Source of the DNA: Haloterrigena sp. KLK7
Lineage (GTDB): Archaea > Halobacteriota > Halobacteria > Halobacteriales > Natrialbaceae
Length of the DNA: 64,000 bases
Assembly (NCBI RefSeq): GCF_037914945.1
Contig: NZ_CP149787.1
Coordinates: forward strand, 1,302,001-1,366,000
Direction of reading: 5' to 3'
The notes under the pieces were generated by a model. It made no database searches, was not told the DNA's origin, and was given only the letters and a program-made list of their open reading frames with translations. Below are positions 1 to 8,075 of this stretch, one piece after another. Position 1 is the stretch's first letter, and every line of letters starts with the position of its first letter. The position numbers were made by a program, and so were the translations under genes.

Positions 1-732
1 GACGCGGCGCATCTCCCGGAGCCACTCGGCGGGCGCCGGCACCGCGCCGCCCTCGCCCTGCACGGGCTCGACGATCATCCCCGCGGGATCGACGATCCCG
101 CTGTCGGGGTTCGAGAGCGTGCGCTCGACGTACTCGGCGCTCGTCCGCCAGCAGTCCTCGCCGCCCAGCCCGAACGGGCAGCGGTAGGCGTGAGGATAGG
201 GGAGGTGATGAACGTCCGGCATCAGCCCCGGAATCGGCTCCTTCGCCGCCGTGTCTCCCATCAGGCTGAGCGCGCCGTTGGTCATCCCGTGATACCCGCC
301 CTGGAACGCCAGCATCGATCGGTTGCCCGTGGCCGTCTTGACGAGTTTCATCGCGGCCTCGACGGCGTCCGTCCCCGCCGGACTACAGAACTGGACCTTC
401 GCGTTCGCGGCGAACTCGTCGGGGAGGCTCTCGAGCAGTCGGTCGACGAACCGCTCTTTCACCGGCGTCGTCAGGTCGAGCGTGTGGACCGCCCGGTCGC
501 GCTCGAGCAGCTCCTCCATCCGCTCGACGACTGCGGGGTGGTTGTGCCCGAGCGCGAGCGTTCCCGCCCCCGCGAGACAGTCGACGTACTCGTTCCCGTC
601 GACGTCCTCGAGGACGGCGCCCTCGGCGCGGTCGATCGCGAGCGGCAGCGACCGCGGATAGGTTCGCGCGTTCGACTCCCGGCGGGCCTGCTGTGCGAGG
701 AGGCCCTCCGCGTCGGGGTCGTCGCCGATCAC
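1..732 (-). CDS. dat: Diaminobutyrate aminotransferase (class III), 5' part only
   Basis: A class III PLP aminotransferase whose gene runs off the left window edge; 244 codons are visible. Recognisable blocks are RRESNARTYPRSLPLAI near the N-terminus, ALGHNHPAV, QGGYHGMTNGALSLMG and EPVQGEGGAVPAP. This matches the 2,4-diaminobutyrate:2-oxoglutarate transaminase family, which in Halobacteria usually heads hydroxamate-siderophore clusters; it makes L-2,4-diaminobutyrate from aspartate semialdehyde. The lysine-bearing C-terminal half is outside the window. The start is taken as GTG at 732 because GAGGTG lies about 7 bases before it and no ATG is in frame. Two iron-box palindromes precede it. Family confident; the siderophore role is inferred. 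Confidence 0.85.
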   Translation of the reverse strand, partial: MIGDDPDAEGLLAQQARRESNARTYPRSLPLAIDRAEGAVLEDVDGNEYVDCLAGAGTLALGHNHPAVVERMEELLERDRAVHTLDLTTPVKERFVDRLLESLPDEFAANAKVQFCSPAGTDAVEAAMKLVKTATGNRSMLAFQGGYHGMTNGALSLMGDTAAKEPIPGLMPDVHHLPYPHAYRCPFGLGGEDCWRTSAEYVERTLSNPDSGIVDPAGMIVEPVQGEGGAVPAPAEWLREMRRV

Positions 733-797
733 GGCCCTGCACCTCGCGTTGCCGGTCGGTTTCCGATTCGATCCGGTTGATATTTCAGGACTGCCAT
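729..797 (-). CDS. Possible 22-residue leader ORF before dat
   Basis: ATG at 797 opens a 22-codon frame starting MAVLKYQPDR. Its TGA (731-729) overlaps the GTG start of dat (732-730) as GTGA. A TATA-like box centred near 825 puts transcription start at about 798, so this ATG would be the leaderless first codon of the mRNA. Ribosomes finishing it would sit on the dat start, which suggests translational coupling. Alternatives are a chance frame or a frameshifted N-terminus of dat; the peptide resembles nothing I know. Confidence 0.3.
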   Translation of the reverse strand: MAVLKYQPDRIGNRPATRGAGP

Positions 798-803
798 ACG
801 ACC

Positions 804-819
804 TTTAGGCCAACCTAAA
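804..819. promoter_or_regulatory. Iron-box-like palindrome 1 (DtxR/IdeR type)
   Basis: TTTAGGCCAACCTAAA has perfect 6-bp arms (TTTAGG/CCTAAA) around CCAA. It lies between the TATA-like box (822-829) and the expected dat transcription start. DtxR/IdeR-family iron repressors, including haloarchaeal Idr and SirR, bind TTAGG...CCTAA dyads. The position is that of a repressor operator. The regulator itself is not in the window. Confidence 0.7.
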
Positions 820-821
820 CC

Positions 822-829
822 GATAAAAG
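822..829 (-). promoter_or_regulatory. TATA-like box of dat
   Basis: On the minus strand this reads CTTTTATC, preceded by GC-rich GCG. It lies about 27 bp before position 798 and is flanked on both sides by the iron-box palindromes. Confidence 0.55.
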
Positions 830-838
830 CGCTCCGGT

Positions 839-856
839 TTTTAGGTCAACCTAAAA
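839..856. promoter_or_regulatory. Iron-box-like palindrome 2 (DtxR/IdeR type)
   Basis: TTTTAGGTCAACCTAAAA is a perfect dyad with 8-bp arms around CA. It shares TTTAGGYCAACCTAAA with the copy at 804-819. It lies just upstream of the TATA-like box, so the two copies bracket the core promoter. Iron-dependent repression of dat is the simplest reading. Confidence 0.72.
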
Positions 857-1160
857 TATATGCCGGATGCGCTGAATAGCCAGATATCCGACGGTAGACG
901 GTCTCAGAAGAGCCCAGTGACACGGCGAGGCGGCGAACACATTCTCCAGTTCACAAGAATGGCGGGGTGGACGGAGCAGGATCGAGGGTAGCAGCGGATC
1001 GATACGGCGCATCATCCCGATCGCACTCTAGAGGTGGTCACAGAATAGTCGATGGTCGAATTTCGCAGCCGACGTCGACCGCGACGGCGACGAGACGATC
1101 AGCGTCTCGCTCGAGTCGCCCGAGTGATCCGGTCGAAAAAATCGAACCGCAGCGCGCGCG
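857..1160. other. Gene-free region between dat and radA
   Basis: No complete gene is supported. An AT-rich run (853-860) continues from the second iron box, and a possible coding remnant lies at 1032-1127. I see no divergent gene served by the iron boxes. Confidence 0.5.
1032..1127 (+). pseudogene. Possible C-terminal remnant of a lost gene
   Basis: A frame open between TAG (1029) and TGA (1125) has no start codon and ends DVDRDGDETISVSLESPE. That acidic ending looks like the C-terminus of a haloarchaeal protein rather than random translation. The parent gene is unknown. It may be chance. Confidence 0.2.
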
Positions 1161-2192
1161 TTACTCCGGCTTCAGCCCTTCGTCCTGAACGCGCATAACG
1201 GCCTCGCCGTCGGCGAGGTTCGGCGCGTCGACCAGGCGAACGATCCGTTTGTCGCCCTTGGACTTGCGGAGGTAGATCCGGAACGTGGACTTGTGGCCGA
1301 GGATGTTGCCACCGATCGGCTGGGTCGGGTCGCCGAAGAACGAATCGGGGTTCGAGGCGACCTGATTAGTGACGATGACGGCGCAGTTGTAGAGGTTGCC
1401 GACCTTGTCTAAGTCGTGGAGGTGTTTGTTGAGCTTCTGCTGTCGGTCCGCGAGTTCGCCACGGCCGACGTACTCGGCGCGGAAGTGGGCGGTCAGCGAG
1501 TCGACGCAGAGCAGGCGGACGGGGTACTCCGAGTCCTCGTGCTCGCCCGCGAGTTCCTTGGCCTTCTCGGCCAGCAGCATCTGGTGGTTGGAGTTGAACG
1601 CCTTCGCGACGTGGATCTTGTCGAGGACGTCCTCGACGAGTTCGTCGACGGCGGCCTCGTCGGCGGCCGAACCCTCGATCTCGCGGTCCTCGAGCGTCGC
1701 GTTGATGGCCTCGTCGGGCAGGCCGCGGACCATGTCGTCGATCCGCTCGGGACGGAACGTGTCCTCGCTGTCCACGAAGATCGCACAGCCGTGGAGGCCG
1801 CCGACTTCCTTGGGAAGCTGGACGTTGACGGCCATCTGGTGGGTGACCTGGGACTTGCCGGCGCCGAACTCGCCGTATACTTCGGTGATCGACTGGGTCT
1901 CGATCCCGCCGCCGAGCAGGTCGTCAACCTCGTCGATGTGCCAGCTCAGTTTTCCGATCTCGTTTCGTCGCTCGAGGACGGTCGACCCGGTCTCGAAGCC
2001 GCCGATGTCGGCCGCGTCTCGGGCCGCGCGGACGATGTCGGACGCGGTGGACTCGCCGACGTCCGCCGTGTTCGACAGTTCCGAGGGAGAGGCGACGGCG
2101 AGGCTCTGAAAGGAATCGAAGCCAGCGTCGTGGAGCTTGTCTGCGGTTGCCGGTCCGACGCCGGGGAGCGTCTCGAGGTCTGCTTCAGGCAT
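1161..2192 (-). CDS. radA: RadA recombinase
   Basis: The archaeal RecA/Rad51 recombinase forms ATP-dependent filaments on single-stranded DNA for strand exchange in repair and recombination. The 343-residue product has an N-terminal helix-hairpin-helix region ([15 protein letters not shown], about 6-60), Walker [10 protein letters not shown] (107-115) and Walker B-like [11 protein letters not shown]. It ends in the usual [17 protein letters not shown]. The start at 2192 is preferred over ATG 2219 because GGAGTG lies 6 bases before it and [11 protein letters not shown] is the usual haloarchaeal N-terminus. It is a single gene with its own upstream gap. Confidence 0.97.
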   Translation of the reverse strand: MPEADLETLPGVGPATADKLHDAGFDSFQSLAVASPSELSNTADVGESTASDIVRAARDAADIGGFETGSTVLERRNEIGKLSWHIDEVDDLLGGGIETQSITEVYGEFGAGKSQVTHQMAVNVQLPKEVGGLHGCAIFVDSEDTFRPERIDDMVRGLPDEAINATLEDREIEGSAADEAAVDELVEDVLDKIHVAKAFNSNHQMLLAEKAKELAGEHEDSEYPVRLLCVDSLTAHFRAEYVGRGELADRQQKLNKHLHDLDKVGNLYNCAVIVTNQVASNPDSFFGDPTQPIGGNILGHKSTFRIYLRKSKGDKRIVRLVDAPNLADGEAVMRVQDEGLKPE

Positions 2193-2373
2193 ATCCACTC
2201 CTTGTGCCGGACCCCTCATAAACCCTCGTTAACAGGGAAGTGAAAGTGAAACTGTGGGCAGGCGCGGGGGTCCTTCGAGGACACGACAGTGCGTTTATCA
2301 GAAATGGCGCGAACGAATCCGGACGAAACAGGGACGAGCGAAGAGCGGACCGGGCGATCGATCGCTCGACCGG

Positions 2374-3567
2374 TTACGGCGTCGATCGATCGGACGCCCG
2401 CTCGAGACAGTGGAGTCGGCCGTCGTCGCTCCCGGCGAACAGCGCGTCGGACCCGAGCGCGGGCGTTCCCGTGATCCCGCTCTCGAGGTCGGCGTACCAG
2501 ACCAGCTCGCAGTCCTCCGCGTCGCCGGAGACGTCGACGCCGTACAGCGAACCGGTGGCGTCGCCGATACAGAGCACGTCGCCGGCGACGACGGGGCTCG
2601 AGCGAACCGGACCGTCGAGGGCGACGCCCTTCTTCGAGAACAGCCAGCCGCGGAGTTTGCGCCGGCCGAAGGTGGTGTCGGTGACGTGGAGGTAGCCGTC
2701 GTCGGCGCCGACGAACGTCGCGTCGGCCGCGGGGAGGACGGTCGGGGACGACGTGAACGAGCCCTGGATCTCGTAGGTGAACCACGACTGCCCGGTATCG
2801 GCGTGTAACGCGACTAGCGTGCCGCCGTCGTCGGCGACGTACACCCGTCCGTCGGCGACCGTCGGGCCGTCGACGACCGCGCCGCCGGTCGGCGCGTCCC
2901 ACAGTTCCTCGCCGGCGTCCGCCTCGAGCGCGATCACCGTTCCGTCGGCGGTGCCGGCGTAGACCCGATCCCGATCGCTCGTCTCCTCGTCCATCGCCGC
3001 GTCGTCGAGCGACAGCAGGTCGATCTCCGCCTCGTCGCGCTCCCCTCCCCAGCCCTGCCGCGCCCGATCCGCGGCCCGATCGACCGCCGGCGCGCCGGCG
3101 ACGGGGGCGTCGGTCTCGTGGGTCCAGACGCGGGCGCCCGTCTCGGCCTCGAGCGCCGAGAGCCCGGCCGAATGGCCGGCGTAGAGCAGGCCGTCGGACA
3201 GCGCGAGCGGCGACTCGAGCGCGCCCGCGAGGTCGGTCTCCCAGCGCTGCTCGCCGGTCCCTGGGTCGAGCGCGCGGACGGTCCCGTCGCCGGTGGCGAG
3301 ATAGAGCCGGTCGCGGTCGACGACCGGTGCCGTCTCGGTCCCGCCCGTCGTCTCGAACGTCCAGCGCCGGCGGCCGGTCTCGCGCTCGAGGGCGTAGCAG
3401 TCGCCCCGCCGCGTGCCGACGAAGACGGTGTCGCGGTCGAGAACCGGCGATCCTGGCGGACCGTCGAGGTCGGCCGTCCAGGCGTCCGTGACGCGATCGG
3501 GTCCCTCGAGGTCGCGACGGACGCCCGAGCGTTGCGGATCGCCCTTGAACTGGTTCCAGTCGCTCAC
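2374..3567 (-). CDS. Cytosolic PQQ-type beta-propeller protein
   Basis: A 397-residue protein made of repeated propeller blades with the pattern GxVYAGTADGTVIALEADxGEELW. Examples are VFVGTRRGDCYALERETGRRRW near 50, LYLATGDGTVRALDPGTGEQRW and VYVADDGGTLVALHADTGQ. It starts MSDWNQFKGDPQRSGV, a common N-terminus for these proteins, and has no signal peptide, so it is probably cytosolic. The family often scaffolds protein contacts; PQQ binding cannot be assumed. Start context and length fit a complete gene. Its exact function is unknown. Confidence 0.8.
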   Translation of the reverse strand: MSDWNQFKGDPQRSGVRRDLEGPDRVTDAWTADLDGPPGSPVLDRDTVFVGTRRGDCYALERETGRRRWTFETTGGTETAPVVDRDRLYLATGDGTVRALDPGTGEQRWETDLAGALESPLALSDGLLYAGHSAGLSALEAETGARVWTHETDAPVAGAPAVDRAADRARQGWGGERDEAEIDLLSLDDAAMDEETSDRDRVYAGTADGTVIALEADAGEELWDAPTGGAVVDGPTVADGRVYVADDGGTLVALHADTGQSWFTYEIQGSFTSSPTVLPAADATFVGADDGYLHVTDTTFGRRKLRGWLFSKKGVALDGPVRSSPVVAGDVLCIGDATGSLYGVDVSGDAEDCELVWYADLESGITGTPALGSDALFAGSDDGRLHCLERASDRSTP

Positions 3568-3629
3568 TGGATGGTGATACCGAACGGACGGCTATTAATT
3601 GATACGACCTCGTCGGATCGAACGAAATC

Positions 3630-5282
3630 TCAAGAGCCGCTACGCGTCGAATCGGTCGGCTCGAGACCGGTGAATTCGAATCGGGCCCCGCCCGCGGGGC
3701 TCTCGCCGACCGAGACGTCCCAGCCGTGGGCCTCGGCGATGCTCTGGACGATGTTGAGTCCGAACCCGGTTCCCGCGTCGCTCGTCGTGTACCCCATTTC
3801 GAACACCGTCTGTCGACTGGCGGCCGGGATTCCGGGACCGTCGTCTTCGACGACGAACCCCTCGTCCGTCCGACGGACGGTGACGGTCACAGACGGGTCG
3901 GCGCTCTCGGCGCCCTCGTCGGCCGCGGGCCGGTCGTTCGCCGTGCCGTGCTCCAGAGAGTTTCGAAACAGGTTCTCGAGCAGCTGCTGCAGTCGATCCC
4001 GGTCGCACGAGATCACGCCGAGGTCGCCGTCGATCCGGAGGGCCGCCGCGGACGACCCGACCATCAACCACGCCGCTTCGACGACAGGTCGGAACGAGAC
4101 GCGCGTGCAGTCGTCGACCAGCTTGCCCTGTCGCGCGAGCGTCAATAGATCGCCGATGAGGGCGTCCATCCGGGCCAACGCGTCCGCGGCCCGGCGGAGG
4201 AACTCGTCGTCGCGTTCCTCGCGCGCGAGTTCGAGGTTGCCCGTCGCGACGTTCAGCGGGTTTCGGAGGTCGTGGGAGACGACGCCGGCGAACGCGTCCA
4301 GCCGTTCGTTCTGTCGGGCCAGTTCGCGCTCGCGTTCCGCGAGGCGGTCGCGCGTGTCGATCGAGGCGACGGCGTGACCGATCGTCTCGCCGAGTTCCGC
4401 GAGCACCGCCCGTTCGTGGTCGTCGAACACGTTCCGGCGGTCCGCGTAGATGCTGAAGAACCCGTAAACGGTATCCTCGTGATCGATCGGGACGACCGCG
4501 AGCGACTCGACGCCGTGCATCTCCAACAGGTCCCACCACGGTTCCATCGTCGGATCCTCGAACACGTTCGGCACGCACTGGAGTTCACGGGTCTTGATCG
4601 CGCGCCCGCCGGCGCCGGTTCCGGTCGGGCTGTCGTCGACGGTGATGTCGATCGACTCGAAGTACTCGTCGTCGAAGCCCGACCACGCCGCGGGGCGAAC
4701 GCGGGAGTCGTCCTCGTCGTACCGGCCGATCCACACGGCCTCGTATGAGTCGGACTCGCTCAACCGGTCACAGACGGCCTGCTCGAGTTCCGACCGGTCC
4801 GTCTTATCCACCAGCTCTCGCGTCGCGATGCGAAGCGTGTCGTTGATTCGATTCAGCTGTTCGATCGAACGCTGGCGCTCCAGTCCCCGGACGTCGTAGA
4901 CGCCGACCAGCAGGCCGACGAGCGCGCCGAAGGTCGCGACGTTGACCATCGCTGCGAGCGGATTCAAAAGCGAGACCTCGCCGACCACGGTCGCGGCGAA
5001 CAGCCACGCGCCGAGCGCCGAGAGCGCCAGCGCGCCCGCGCAGGTCCACGCCAGCAGCCGACCCGCGAACTGCGCGGGGAGCAACCGCCCTCGAGCGAGC
5101 AGGACGCCGACGGCGACCAGTCCCAGAGACAACAGGAACGGCGGGACTGCGACGAGCAACTGCGCCGACGTCGCCCGCAGGCCGACGACGATGGTCAGGT
5201 GAAACAACGAGAGAAGGAACCCTGCAGCGACGAGTATCCGGCCCGCGAGCGGGTTCGAAACGCGTCTCATTGCATCGATCAT
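3630..5282 (-). CDS. Membrane sensor histidine kinase with GAF domain
   Basis: About 550 residues. Four hydrophobic segments lie at the N-terminus (roughly 15-130). A GAF domain follows (about 160-310, with GTGAGGRAIKTRE and SLAVVPIDHEDTVYGFFSIYA), then a coiled linker and a HisKA domain with phospho-acceptor His near 337 in VVSHDLRNPLNVA. The HATPase_c boxes are LFRNSLEHG, VEDDGPGIPA and GTGFGLNIVQSIAEAHGW. It should autophosphorylate and pass phosphate to an unlinked regulator, since none is adjacent. Start 5282 (MIDAMRRV) is chosen over 5321 because a TATA-like CTATAG sits about 23 bp upstream; 5270 is also possible. Confidence 0.88.
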   Translation of the reverse strand: MIDAMRRVSNPLAGRILVAAGFLLSLFHLTIVVGLRATSAQLLVAVPPFLLSLGLVAVGVLLARGRLLPAQFAGRLLAWTCAGALALSALGAWLFAATVVGEVSLLNPLAAMVNVATFGALVGLLVGVYDVRGLERQRSIEQLNRINDTLRIATRELVDKTDRSELEQAVCDRLSESDSYEAVWIGRYDEDDSRVRPAAWSGFDDEYFESIDITVDDSPTGTGAGGRAIKTRELQCVPNVFEDPTMEPWWDLLEMHGVESLAVVPIDHEDTVYGFFSIYADRRNVFDDHERAVLAELGETIGHAVASIDTRDRLAERERELARQNERLDAFAGVVSHDLRNPLNVATGNLELAREERDDEFLRRAADALARMDALIGDLLTLARQGKLVDDCTRVSFRPVVEAAWLMVGSSAAALRIDGDLGVISCDRDRLQQLLENLFRNSLEHGTANDRPAADEGAESADPSVTVTVRRTDEGFVVEDDGPGIPAASRQTVFEMGYTTSDAGTGFGLNIVQSIAEAHGWDVSVGESPAGGARFEFTGLEPTDSTRSGS

Positions 5283-5673
5283 TCGGTAATGCGGAGCCAC
5301 GGCTATAGGCACTCCGGCCACGGACGGTCCGCCGCCTGACCGTCGCGCTGGGCCGAATACCGATCGATAATTGGGAGCCGAAAAACGGACGCGAGCGGTC
5401 TGACAGGGGCGACACTGCTCGAGTCCGTGACTATCGGAAATGGTGGGGAAGCGGCAGGAAAAGGGGGGGCAACTGGTGTATGGCGCAGTTGGTGATGATG
5501 TGGCTTGGAGTGATTCCTGCCGTGTATTCGGCTATGGTGGCGAAGTGCATATCGGTAATGCCAATAGAATTTGGTATCGGCAGCTGGGACGTTTCGCTAG
5601 AGGGAGACGTTTCGTCAGCGCTGACCAATCGAATCACGGGAGAGCGAGAGCGACGGCCGGCTCGTCGGCTCGC
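5283..5673. other. Gene-free region with AT-richer core
   Basis: The stretch 5430-5640 is less GC-rich than its surroundings and has open frames on both strands. None has recognisable homology, good codon use or a promoter. It may be decayed or foreign DNA. I call no gene here. Confidence 0.4.
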
Positions 5674-6279
5674 TCACTCCCAGGGATGGGTCCCGCCCTC
5701 GCTGGGCCACAGGGGATACCAGTAGTCCTTGTCGCGTTCGATCTCGAGTTCGCCGTCCAGTTTCGACTCGAGTTTGAACTCCACGCTCGAGTCGCGCTCC
5801 CGGCCCGAGCGCGGAGCGAACGGGTAGAATCGACCGCGACGGAACGAGTAGATCCAGTAGGCCGGTCCGTCTCGATTCTCGTAGGCGAACACCGCCGCGA
5901 GCAGCCGCGAGCCGTAGCCGTGTTCGATGAACGTGTCGGCGGCGAAGTGCATGCTCGTGATGAGGTCCTCGGGATTGTCGTCCTCGAGGACGACCCAGTG
6001 GTAGCCGTGGTCGTCGCTGGTGACCGAGAACTCGGTGCCGGTCTCCTCGCGGCCGGCCTCGAGGATCGCCTCGACCTCGTCGACCGCGTCGCGGAAGCTC
6101 GTCGAGTCGACGCCGGAGAAACAGAGCGCGCCGACGTCGGCCGACTCGTAGCCCAGATCGGCCTCCATCGTGAGGTAGGCGGTGCTCATCCCGAACAGGT
6201 CCTCGGGATCGGCGTCGCGTCTGGCGTCGGTCTCGGCGCGCAGGCCGAGCACGGAGCGGAGTTCGTCGACCAGTCCCAT
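5674..6279 (-). CDS. pspAB: PspA-associated protein PspAB
   Basis: A 201-residue soluble protein beginning MGLVDELRSVLGLRAETDA, with a middle part ALCFSGVDSTSFRDAVDEVE and a C-terminal FYPFAPRSGRERDSSVEFKL. By recall this is the PspAB family of archaea and actinobacteria, usually encoded next to the membrane protease HtpX. Here htpX lies two genes upstream on the same strand. A role in membrane-stress response alongside PspA-like proteins is inferred from that association; the biochemical activity is unknown. Confidence 0.8.
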   Translation of the reverse strand: MGLVDELRSVLGLRAETDARRDADPEDLFGMSTAYLTMEADLGYESADVGALCFSGVDSTSFRDAVDEVEAILEAGREETGTEFSVTSDDHGYHWVVLEDDNPEDLITSMHFAADTFIEHGYGSRLLAAVFAYENRDGPAYWIYSFRRGRFYPFAPRSGRERDSSVEFKLESKLDGELEIERDKDYWYPLWPSEGGTHPWE

Positions 6280-6387
6280 AGAAAGGGCAACGAAGGCGGT
6301 CCCTTAGAAACCTCCTGTTGGCGACTCGCCGATCCCGGCGTCGGCACCGTCGTCCGTCGGCCTCTGGAGGCGACGCTCGAGGCGCGA

Positions 6388-6945
6388 TCAGCCGACGCTC
6401 CACCGCGTCTCGTAGGGATACCGCTCGGCTCGGTAGAGGGCGACGTGGATCACGAGCGCGGTGACGATCAATCCGAGGTTCACCGGCGTCGAATCGTAGG
6501 CGATGATGTTGACGATGACATCGTCGCGGTACAGCGGCCAGAGGGGCGCGATCGCCGCGTCCGGCTCGGCCGAGAGCAGATCCACCGCGATGTGGCTGAG
6601 ACCGCCGGCACAGAACGCCGCCGTCGTGAACACGAACGTCGTTTCGGACGTAATCGAGTCGCTGTGAATCAACCGGGTAGCGTTCAGGAACGGCGTCAAC
6701 GCGTACGCGGCGCCGACGCCGAAGACGACACCTACGACCAGCATGAACGGCACCGTATGGGTGATCCCGTGGTGCTGGAGCAAGGGGTGTCCGAAGTGCT
6801 CCCGGAGGTAGAGATCGACGTCGGGAACCAGCGCCGTCGCCTGCGTCAGGACGGCGAAGGTGACCGCGGGACGACGGCCCCACAGGAGCCACGCCGGCAC
6901 CGCGGACAGCAACGCCATCGCGACGTGGCCGATTGGTTCGACCAT
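6388..6945 (-). CDS. DUF457-type membrane metal-dependent hydrolase
   Basis: 185 residues with five to six hydrophobic segments. Conserved polar motifs are ALVPDVDLYL, HHGITHTVPFM and SHIAVDLLSAEPD, the Asp/His pattern of the YdjM/DUF457 membrane-bound metal-dependent hydrolase family. It is complete, from MVEPIGHVAMALL to RWSVG. It sits between pspAB and htpX on the same strand with gaps of about 110-120 bp, so a shared envelope-stress unit is possible. Its substrate is unknown. Confidence 0.8.
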   Translation of the reverse strand: MVEPIGHVAMALLSAVPAWLLWGRRPAVTFAVLTQATALVPDVDLYLREHFGHPLLQHHGITHTVPFMLVVGVVFGVGAAYALTPFLNATRLIHSDSITSETTFVFTTAAFCAGGLSHIAVDLLSAEPDAAIAPLWPLYRDDVIVNIIAYDSTPVNLGLIVTALVIHVALYRAERYPYETRWSVG

Positions 6946-7066
6946 ACCGGCTCACACCGATCGCTCGCTCTTAAGTAATCGCCACCATGCGGAGGCTCGA
7001 GGGGGACGGAGACCGTCCGACGGGAACGCGTTCGGGACGCACAATCGGCGCGCGTCGATCAGGCGA

Positions 7067-7948
7067 TCAGGCAGTGAGTTCGCGCTCGAGCGAGCGGAGC
7101 TGTTCGACGCGCTTCTCGGTCGGCGGGTGGGTGCTGAAGAGGCGGCCGACGACGCCGGACTTGATCGGGATGATGAAGAACGCGTTCATCTCGGCCTCCT
7201 CGCGCATGTCCTCCTTCGGGACCTTGTCCATCTCGCCGGAGATCTTCAGCAGCGCCGAGGCGAGCGCGGAGGGGTTGCCGGTGATGGCGGCCGCGCCGCG
7301 GTCGGCGGCGTACTCGCGGTACCGCGAGAGCGCCCGGATGAGCAGGTAGCTGATGATCCAGACGACCAGCGAGACGAGGATGGCGACGATGATACCGCCG
7401 CCCCCGCCCTGACGGCCGCGGCCGTGACCGCCGCCGAAGAACGCGCCCCAGCGGACGATCATGAACGCGATGGTCGAGAGGAACGAGGCGATGGTCATCA
7501 CCATCATGTCTCGGTTCTTGACGTGGGCGAGTTCGTGGGCGAGCACGCCGTCGAGTTCGTCCTTATCGAGCGTCCGCATGATCCCCGTCGTCACGCAGAC
7601 GGCCGCGTTTTTCTGGTTGCGCCCGGTCGCGAAGGCGTTCGGCACCTTGGAGTCGACGACCGCGACTTTCGGTTTCGGGAGGTCGGCCTGCTGCGAGAGC
7701 CGCTCGATCGACGCGTGCAGCTCCGGATACTCGTCGGCCGAGACCGTCTTCGCGCCCATGCTCCGCAGCGTGAGCGTGTCGCTGAAGTAGTACTGGACCA
7801 GCGACATCCCGCCGAAGAGGACGACGAAGACGACGAAACTACCCATGTACGCGGCGATTACGCCCGCGAAGACGATGTACAGCGCGAACAGCAGAAACAT
7901 CGTCAGGAACATCCGGAAGCGTAACCCCCAGTCCGCCTGCCATTTCAT
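7067..7948 (-). CDS. htpX: Zinc metalloprotease HtpX
   Basis: A 293-residue M48-family membrane protease for quality control of membrane proteins. There are two N-terminal transmembrane segments (12-35, 39-55), the zinc motif HELAH at 138-142, and a third-ligand region RYREYAADRGAAAI near 210. Two more hydrophobic stretches flank a Gly-rich loop (GGGHGRGRQGGGGG). The ATG at 7948 lies about 28 bp after a TATA-like CTTATTTC, which suggests a leaderless mRNA. Gene order htpX, DUF457-like, pspAB supports a membrane-stress function. Confidence 0.93.
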   Translation of the reverse strand: MKWQADWGLRFRMFLTMFLLFALYIVFAGVIAAYMGSFVVFVVLFGGMSLVQYYFSDTLTLRSMGAKTVSADEYPELHASIERLSQQADLPKPKVAVVDSKVPNAFATGRNQKNAAVCVTTGIMRTLDKDELDGVLAHELAHVKNRDMMVMTIASFLSTIAFMIVRWGAFFGGGHGRGRQGGGGGIIVAILVSLVVWIISYLLIRALSRYREYAADRGAAAITGNPSALASALLKISGEMDKVPKEDMREEAEMNAFFIIPIKSGVVGRLFSTHPPTEKRVEQLRSLERELTA

Positions 7949-8075
7949 ACATCAACGAAGGGGCTCCGGAGAAATAAGTGCCTTGACGAGATGCACGACG
8001 GGACACCGTCCGAGTCGACGTCGACGGCACGAACAAAAGACGTATTTCCATTGACCAATTCCACCGAACCAGCGG

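Noticed and set aside
967-1188. 73-codon plus-strand frame near radA
   Set aside because: Ser/Arg-rich without conservation-like character, and it overlaps the radA end.
5440-6978. 512-codon plus-strand open frame
   Set aside because: It runs antisense to pspAB and the DUF457-like gene and reads as Arg/Val/Glu-rich shadow sequence without motifs.
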